A stretch of 19,540 nucleotides of DNA from Bryobacterales bacterium. Lineage in GTDB: Bacteria; Acidobacteriota; Terriglobia; Bryobacterales; Bryobacteraceae. The stretch is taken from NCBI GenBank assembly GCA_016789785.1, contig JAEUQE010000179.1:1-19540 (forward strand), written 5' to 3'. Positions within the stretch are counted from its first letter, which is position 1. Each line of letters opens with the position of its first letter. A program made the position numbers and the translations under genes. Positions 14,063 to 19,540 of this stretch are shown here, in pieces. The notes beneath the pieces are model-generated. The model was not told the origin of the DNA and did no database searches. It was given only the letters and a program-made list of their open reading frames with translations.

Positions 14063-15094
14063 TCAGTTCTGCGTTTGAAAGGGCGCTTTGACGCGGAAGT
14101 TTCCTCGGCTGACGAGCGACCCTGGTGTACCGATTGTGTGCCCGGTGGATACCCGCGCGGTGACATCAAGACCGTGAAATGTGAGTTCGGCCTTTAGAGA
14201 GATACTACTGCCGAGTCCGAGCCCACCGGGCTCGACCCAACTCGCGGAACCAGCGAAATCGTCAAAGCCGATGCCGGCCTTGGTGTGAAAGGTATCCCAG
14301 GCGTTACTGTTTTGCGTCATCGACATGCCCGCGGAGGGTCCGACTCCCGGCTTTAAGCTGTTGGGCCCGAGACCACCGCCCGCTGCCGGGCCCAAAAACC
14401 GGCACTCAGCCATCTGCCGTGTCCTCATGTTGAACAAGAGGAAGTGGTACTCGACCGTACCTACTTGAACACCCGCCCCGACTCCAAAGGCTCCAAATCC
14501 GACAGAAACTCCGACATGGAAGCCGCTCAGTTCCAGGATCGCCCAAGGCACGCGATTGTCGGCCTCGATCACCACTTCGGGCAGGACCTGCACGGGTGCT
14601 GGAGGCTTAGGCCCTTTGGGTGAGACAGGCTGTGGAACCACCACATTGGGCAGAACCGATACGGGCTTCACCCCAACCACGATGCGAATCCGCACGGACC
14701 GGTCGAGGGCGTCCTCATTCGATTTTGAAGTGGAACTGTCCTCGCCAATTGCCTTGAGATCCGAGACCGGCACATGAGAAGGGCTGACGCCCTTGTGCAG
14801 GAGGTACTGGCGGACCCGGTGCACGCGCTCGAGCGACAGTTGGCGGTTGTAACTTGCGGCCCCCGCCCGGCTTGCGGTGCCAGTAAGTTCGGTGTGGACC
14901 TGGTTGGCCTTGAGGAATGGAACGAGGTGCCGGTCGAGGAGTTCTTTGTGCTCGCGTTTGAGCAGATTGCCGTCAATGTTGTAATTGAACAGGATGAACT
15001 CGAAGACCACGTTGCTGGGAACATCCTGCTCTGTAACCAGGAATCCCCCATCGCCGGGTCCAGTGGACCTGCCTGGCTTGTCAATCCCGACCAT
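14063..15094 (-). CDS. OmpA-like domain protein with a Gly-rich C-terminal domain, no signal peptide
   Basis: The frame is open from a TTG at 15166, but the ATG at 15094 has a near-ideal ribosome binding site and gives 343 residues. Residues about 30-142 form an OmpA-like domain of the type that binds peptidoglycan: an IDGNLLKREHKELLDRHLVP helix, TELTGTASRAGAASYNRQLS, an LERVHRVRQYLLHKG helix and the closing NEDALDRSVRIRI. A Pro-rich linker (150-172) leads to a Gly-rich beta domain (188-340; GVSVGFGAFGVGAGVQVG, VEYHFLLFNMRTRQMAECRF). No N-terminal signal peptide or lipobox is seen, unusual for an OmpA-domain protein, so its export route is unclear. It starts 89 bases downstream of the BACON/SLH gene and is probably co-transcribed with it. 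The C-terminal domain is not recognised. Confidence 0.8.
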   Translation of the reverse strand: MVGIDKPGRSTGPGDGGFLVTEQDVPSNVVFEFILFNYNIDGNLLKREHKELLDRHLVPFLKANQVHTELTGTASRAGAASYNRQLSLERVHRVRQYLLHKGVSPSHVPVSDLKAIGEDSSTSKSNEDALDRSVRIRIVVGVKPVSVLPNVVVPQPVSPKGPKPPAPVQVLPEVVIEADNRVPWAILELSGFHVGVSVGFGAFGVGAGVQVGTVEYHFLLFNMRTRQMAECRFLGPAAGGGLGPNSLKPGVGPSAGMSMTQNSNAWDTFHTKAGIGFDDFAGSASWVEPGGLGLGSSISLKAELTFHGLDVTARVSTGHTIGTPGSLVSRGNFRVKAPFQTQN

Positions 15095-15100
15095 AATTAT

Positions 15101-15110
15101 TCCTCCCCCC
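15101..15110 (-). promoter_or_regulatory. Ribosome binding site that decides the start of the OmpA-like gene
   Basis: On the minus strand GGGGGGAGGA lies 6 bases before the ATG at 15094 (spacer ATAATT). This is far better than anything before the upstream TTG at 15166, so the protein starts at MVGIDKPG. Confidence 0.8.
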
Positions 15111-15183
15111 TCGCCTGTTGCGGAACGAACCTGCGCTGCCGGTTCGATGCGGAAACGAACGGCCAAGTACCAATGCGTGCTGG

Positions 15184-18100
15184 CTACGGTGTCAGCAGAC
15201 CCCTTACGATGAACACACTCATCTGGCCGCGCGTGGTGTCGCTATCGGGGCAGTAAGTGTTTGCCGTGCAGCCGGACGTAATCGCCAACTGACGCATCTT
15301 TTGAATGAACGTATAGAACGGGTGTGTGCCAGGCACGTCGCTGAACGACAGCGCGGACGGGAATGAAAACACTTCTCCCCCTGCGAGCCCAAGTCTCGCC
15401 CGCACAATGAAGGCCGCCATCTGACCGCGCGTAACGGCAGCATCCGGACAGTATGTGGAAGCCGTGCACCCTGTAGTAATCCCGAGTTCCCGCATCTTTT
15501 GAATCCACTTAAAGAAACCGTGGTTCGCGGGAACGTCGGTGAAGTACGGGGTAGTGGGGAAGGCGAAGTTATCGCCTCCCATCAGCGCGCGGATGATGAA
15601 GACCGCCATTTGGCCTCGTGTCGTGATCGCGTCGGGACAGTAATTGCCGTTGCCGCAGCCGGAGGTGATTCCGCGGTCGCGCATGATCGTGACGAAATTG
15701 TAGAAGCCGTGAGTGAGAGAAACATCGCCAAACTGCTGTTGCGGGTTCGAGGCCGACTGGGCGATTTGCTGGAACTCTCCCGCAACGGAGATTGAGCCTG
15801 AGCGGGCCGCGCCGCCGTTCGAACTCACATTGTAAGCGGCGGTGCTGGATCCGCTATTGGTGCCACCGCCCTGCATCGTAATCCATGGTTGCGAGGAAAC
15901 GGCGGTGAAGGCGCACGCGGGTTGGGTGCTGATGCTGAGCGTGAAGCCGCCACCGGGCGCAGTAGAACTCATCGTGGCTGGCGACACCCCGAAACTGCAG
16001 CCCGAACCCGCCTGATGCAGGCTAAAGGTCTTTCCCGCGATGGTGAGGCTGGCGGATCGGGGCGCACCCGCATTCGCAGCCACCATGATCCGCAACGTGC
16101 CCGTGTCACTCCGTGGGAGAGTGCCGCCAAAGGTCACCCAATTCGAATCAGACTGGGCGTTCCAGGTGCAGTTGGAGGCCGAAGCGCTGACCACCAATCC
16201 GAGCGTATCGCCGGCTGCGGATGCGGTTCCAGATGTCCGGTTGATGCTGAACGTGCAGGCGTCAGCCGAGGAGACTGGCTGCTGCCTGATGGTCACGATC
16301 CGGCCTCCGGCTTCGATCCAGCCCAAGCGGGTCACAATCGACTGGTTCGGCTGCGCGGAGTAAGTGATGGTCGTATTCCCGGCGCCGGTCTCGGCGCTCG
16401 TGATCCGCAGCCAGTCGGGTCCCGCCAGTGCCCTCCATTCGCAAGCTGTGACTAACGGCATCTGGAACGAACCGCCCGCTGCAGGGACAATTGGCTGGTT
16501 CTGCATTTCAAAAGAACAGTCGCGGCCGGCTTGAACGATCTCCAGGTTCTGCCCGCCCAGATTCACGTTGAGCAGGCGTTCCGCCGCGGTGGGGTTGGCC
16601 GGCACCGTGAGCGAGAAGGCCACGCCGCCACGCAGTGCGCCGGAGGGCGCGACGGCAACGCCACCATCCAAGGCGGGCTGGCTCCATTCACACGCGGGTC
16701 CGGTAAAGACGTCCACCTGGAGAGTGGCGCCACCACCCGGCGCAGTCACCCGTGGACGGCTGAGGTTGAACTGGCAGGGGGCGTCCACTGGAAGAGGTAC
16801 CTCAATGTAATTGTTTGCCGGCGCCGGGTCATTGCCGGCTGCCGTCACACCAGCCGTACTTGGCAAGATGACGCCGCTGGAGACGCAATTGGGGCAATTC
16901 GGCAGACCGCTCACCGCGGCGTTGAGCGACACCGTCGCCTGTTCGCCAGGGTTGAGAGATCCGATCTGAGCTCGCAGGTCACGTCCCGAGGTGGCGCAGG
17001 GACGGGAACTGCTGCAGGTCGCGTTGGAAAGCGCATCCGATAGCGTTGAGTGCAGGACCACATCGGTGGCAGGCTGGTCGGATTCATTGGTCACCACATA
17101 AGTGAACCTCGCAGTCCCTCCGGGAATCGCGGGACCACCTGCGGAACTGGCCGAAACGTCGGCTTGAATCCGAAGATCCTGCAGGGACGTGGGCCTGTCC
17201 GGGGCAACAAAGCGAGGCAGCGGCGCCGTGGGGTTGGCTGCCGATGTGGCGAAGAACGGAGCAAAGAACACCTGAGTTCTCACTCGCGCGAGGGCTGTGG
17301 GAGTTCCGCCTTCGATCAGCATGAGGAATTCCAGGAGATCGGTGGCAGACGGATCGGACTGCGTCAACTCCCAGACCGCGAACGCGCGGCCACCCGAGAC
17401 AGTGAGACGCTCATAGGTCCCGCCGGCGCGAGAGGATCCGGTTACCGCGCTGCCGCCAGCGCCATTGCCGTCCGCCGAGAGCAGACGCGCGAATCCGCGA
17501 AAGGCATTGACTGGAGCGAATAGCTGAATGTCGTCCGGCAGATTGCTCAGGCTGAGGAGGAAACGCGTGCCGGTATCCGATCCACTTCCCTCCGCTTCCC
17601 GGTTGCGGAAGGCGCCGGGGAAGCCTTCCTCCACCACAACCGGCAGAAGTCTCTGTCCACTGCCGGGACCGTCGCGCAACTGGCCTTGCTGGGTGCGAAG
17701 CGCCGCCCTCGAGATGCCGATGGTCTGTCGGGCGCCGGTGATCGACAGGTCCACTGGTGACTGAACTTGCACTGTGGCGATGATTGGCACGCCCTGGGCA
17801 TCACTGGTGGTTCCCAGCATGCTGGGTGCAGCCCGAAGCCGGTCGATTCGCATTTGGATGCTGATGGATGGTTCGCCGTTCGACAAAGGCACAGTGAACC
17901 GCACGGCATTGCCGCCCGCCAAACGCCCTGTCACCGTTCCGCCACCAGCGATGGTCAGCGTGGCGTCTACCAGGTCACTGGCGGCGCCGCTCAACCGATT
18001 GCCTAATCCGGCGTTTAGCGATACGACGACATCCGCCGTAATGGTCCGGCCACCCGTGCGGCCCGAGCAATTGAGGTCGAGCGGTGACAACTGCTCCGCG

Positions 18101-19540
18101 TGGCCGGTGGAGCGGACGCTGACCGGGTCAGCCACGTTCAGCACCTGACAGGAGATGGACGCCGAGGCCTGACCGGATTGCCGCACCACGATCTTGTGTC
18201 CAGCCACGGTGATCACACCGTCCCGGACCGCGTTGGTGGTGTTGTTCGAGACCTGGAAGTTGACGATGCTCTCGCCGCTGCGGTTGGCTGGCGGATCGAG
18301 AGTCAACAGGGTCCCCGTTGAACTCACGGAGTACCCGCATCCTTCGGGGGCCTGGACGGCGATGGAACCTCTCCCTCCGGCGGCCGGAAAGGACTGCGGG
18401 GCTCTGTTGATTGTGATTGCGTCGCAATTGGCCGAGGCCTGAGTCACCGTAAGGAGCAGCCCCGCAATGGAGATCGCGCCGGAGCGGCTGAAACCGCTGG
18501 TGTTGCCGTCGAACGACAGCGAGATGCTTGCGGGGCCCGTGCCCTCCGCCGCGGATGTGACGCGGATCCAACTGGCTTGGCTCGCCGCCGTCCACGGGCA
18601 TCCCGGCGCGCTCATGGTCAGGGCAACGGTCCGGTTTCCGGCTGGGTGTCCAAGTGCAAGTTTGGGTGGATTCAAACCCGCGATGCATGCCGAGGCGCCC
18701 TGGGTCACCGTGAACGGCAGACCAGCGATGGAGAGGACCGCAACCCGCGACTGGGCACCGCCCGCTTGCACGTCGAATCGGACCGTGCCGGGGCCGTTAC
18801 CCGAAGTTCCGGAAGTGATCACGACCCAAGCATCATTGCTGGTGGCTGTCCAGGCGCAGCCCGGAGAGGTCTCGACGTTCACCAGGCCGGATCCGCCGCT
18901 GCTTTCGAACGATGCCGAGTCTGCGGAGAGGCGCAACGAGCAGGCAGGCGCCCGCAGTTGCACGGAGACCATGTCTGTAGCTCCGGGGAACGCGTTGCTG
19001 GCCGCCTGAACCGTCACCGTCTGGTTCGCCAGGATCGAAGCTGGAGCGGTAAAGCGCCCGGCCGGCGTCACCGATCCGGGGCCGGGCGTGCTCCAAGTGA
19101 CGGACTGATCGGACCCGCTGATCAGACCGCTCACCGCCGCCGTGAAATTGGCGGACTCACCTTGTCCCAGACTGACGGTGCGGGGCGAGATCATCACGAC
19201 GGGCGGCGGATCGACGGTCACTGTGGCCTCGGCAAACTTGGATGGATCCGCCTGGCTGGCAGCCCGCAGAGTAACTGTCACCCGCGAAGTAACGGTTGGC
19301 GCTGTATACGTCGCGGTGCTTCCGGACGGCGTCAGCGAGCCTGTTCCGGACGGGGTCAGCGTCCACGTGATCGAGGTGTTTCCCGAGCCGGTCAAGGTTG
19401 CTGTAAACTGCCGTGCCTGTGCGGAGTAAAGAGAGGCCGACGAGGGATTGACACTTACTCCAATTCCACTCTGCGGGGCACCCGCAAAATCCTGTGTCCT
19501 GGTCTGCTGGGCCGTGTCCGTTACCCGCACCGTGTATTTG
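15184..19540 (-). CDS. Giant surface protein with Ig-like, BACON, DUF11-like and three SLH domains (N-terminus beyond the right edge)
   Basis: The frame is still open at the window edge, where KYTVRVTDTAQQTRTQDF looks like the end of a He_PIG-type Ig domain, so the true start lies outside; a GTG at 19530 is not a convincing start. Numbering from that codon (1448 residues), the order is: Ig-like domains at 23-107 and 110-194; three BACON or BACON-like repeats at 196-278, 281-365 and 368-452 (pattern GCAWTATSNDAWVVITSG ... SIAGLPFTVTQ); an unassigned region at 455-785; a DUF11-like domain at 790-915; four more BACON-like repeats at 918-1258; and SLH repeats near 1267-1318, 1330-1381 and 1396-1446, each with TRGQM and a Cys pair (GCxxxxYCPD). 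SLH domains commonly anchor proteins to cell-wall polymers, and BACON domains are often linked to glycan binding. It is probably displayed on the surface. It lies upstream of the OmpA-like gene on the same strand. Confidence 0.88.
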   Translation of the reverse strand, partial: KYTVRVTDTAQQTRTQDFAGAPQSGIGVSVNPSSASLYSAQARQFTATLTGSGNTSITWTLTPSGTGSLTPSGSTATYTAPTVTSRVTVTLRAASQADPSKFAEATVTVDPPPVVMISPRTVSLGQGESANFTAAVSGLISGSDQSVTWSTPGPGSVTPAGRFTAPASILANQTVTVQAASNAFPGATDMVSVQLRAPACSLRLSADSASFESSGGSGLVNVETSPGCAWTATSNDAWVVITSGTSGNGPGTVRFDVQAGGAQSRVAVLSIAGLPFTVTQGASACIAGLNPPKLALGHPAGNRTVALTMSAPGCPWTAASQASWIRVTSAAEGTGPASISLSFDGNTSGFSRSGAISIAGLLLTVTQASANCDAITINRAPQSFPAAGGRGSIAVQAPEGCGYSVSSTGTLLTLDPPANRSGESIVNFQVSNNTTNAVRDGVITVAGHKIVVRQSGQASASISCQVLNVADPVSVRSTGHAEQLSPLDLNCSGRTGGRTITADVVVSLNAGLGNRLSGAASDLVDATLTIAGGGTVTGRLAGGNAVRFTVPLSNGEPSISIQMRIDRLRAAPSMLGTTSDAQGVPIIATVQVQSPVDLSITGARQTIGISRAALRTQQGQLRDGPGSGQRLLPVVVEEGFPGAFRNREAEGSGSDTGTRFLLSLSNLPDDIQLFAPVNAFRGFARLLSADGNGAGGSAVTGSSRAGGTYERLTVSGGRAFAVWELTQSDPSATDLLEFLMLIEGGTPTALARVRTQVFFAPFFATSAANPTAPLPRFVAPDRPTSLQDLRIQADVSASSAGGPAIPGGTARFTYVVTNESDQPATDVVLHSTLSDALSNATCSSSRPCATSGRDLRAQIGSLNPGEQATVSLNAAVSGLPNCPNCVSSGVILPSTAGVTAAGNDPAPANNYIEVPLPVDAPCQFNLSRPRVTAPGGGATLQVDVFTGPACEWSQPALDGGVAVAPSGALRGGVAFSLTVPANPTAAERLLNVNLGGQNLEIVQAGRDCSFEMQNQPIVPAAGGSFQMPLVTACEWRALAGPDWLRITSAETGAGNTTITYSAQPNQSIVTRLGWIEAGGRIVTIRQQPVSSADACTFSINRTSGTASAAGDTLGLVVSASASNCTWNAQSDSNWVTFGGTLPRSDTGTLRIMVAANAGAPRSASLTIAGKTFSLHQAGSGCSFGVSPATMSSTAPGGGFTLSISTQPACAFTAVSSQPWITMQGGGTNSGSSTAAYNVSSNGGAARSGSISVAGEFQQIAQSASNPQQQFGDVSLTHGFYNFVTIMRDRGITSGCGNGNYCPDAITTRGQMAVFIIRALMGGDNFAFPTTPYFTDVPANHGFFKWIQKMRELGITTGCTASTYCPDAAVTRGQMAAFIVRARLGLAGGEVFSFPSALSFSDVPGTHPFYTFIQKMRQLAITSGCTANTYCPDSDTTRGQMSVFIVRGLLTP

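Noticed and set aside
15095..15166. TTG start for the OmpA-like protein, adding 24 residues
   Set aside because: The ATG at 15094 has a ten-base purine-rich ribosome binding site at ideal spacing, and the extra residues do not form a signal peptide.

Overview
The window looks like a chromosomal segment of an Acidobacteriota bacterium, most likely of the Solibacteres/Bryobacterales group. The strongest marker is the first complete gene, which ends in the TIGR03435/DUF3738 domain, a family greatly expanded in Candidatus Solibacter. High GC, many periplasmic and surface proteins, BACON repeats joined to S-layer homology (SLH) repeats, and an agarase-like glycoside hydrolase fit the same group. 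No rRNA, tRNA, CRISPR array, transposase or phage gene was seen.

Layout. 1-2249 (+): the possible tail of an unidentified gene, a secreted thioredoxin-TIGR03435 fusion, and a conserved protein of unknown function. 2250-2464: a convergent intergenic stretch with compact hairpins and an intrinsic terminator. 2465-7192 (-): a two-gene unit made of a 1006-residue protein (zinc-ribbon-like head, long Pro-rich linker, one membrane helix, lectin-fold tail) and a 556-residue TPR protein. 7193-7414: divergent control region with four CTAG tetranucleotides. 7415-7783 (+): a Roadblock/LC7 protein. 7784-9056: about 1.3 kb with no convincing gene but with tandem and inverted repeats. 9057-11585 (+): a membrane protein with HD-GYP, GAF and GGDEF-like domains. 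11586-11885: intergenic, with hairpins like those near 2.4 kb. 11886-13973 (+): agarase-like clan GH-A hydrolase. 14063-19540 (-): a very large BACON/SLH surface protein whose N-terminus lies beyond the right edge, followed by an OmpA-like-domain protein.

How the genes may work together. The right part is about the cell surface: the SLH protein could attach to the envelope and present Ig-like and BACON modules, the OmpA-like protein downstream could bind peptidoglycan if it reaches the periplasm, and the glycoside hydrolase, if exported, could act on polysaccharide. The middle is regulatory or structural: a Roadblock/LC7 protein is encoded divergently from a putative membrane-spanning scaffold and TPR partner, followed by a c-di-GMP-type protein. 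In that protein the first metal-binding His of the HD-GYP domain appears to be Gln and the GGDEF motif reads GEDEI, so it may sense rather than turn over the nucleotide. The best candidate for an undescribed system is the zinc-ribbon/membrane/lectin-fold plus TPR pair with the neighbouring Roadblock gene; this is inference from architecture and neighbourhood only.
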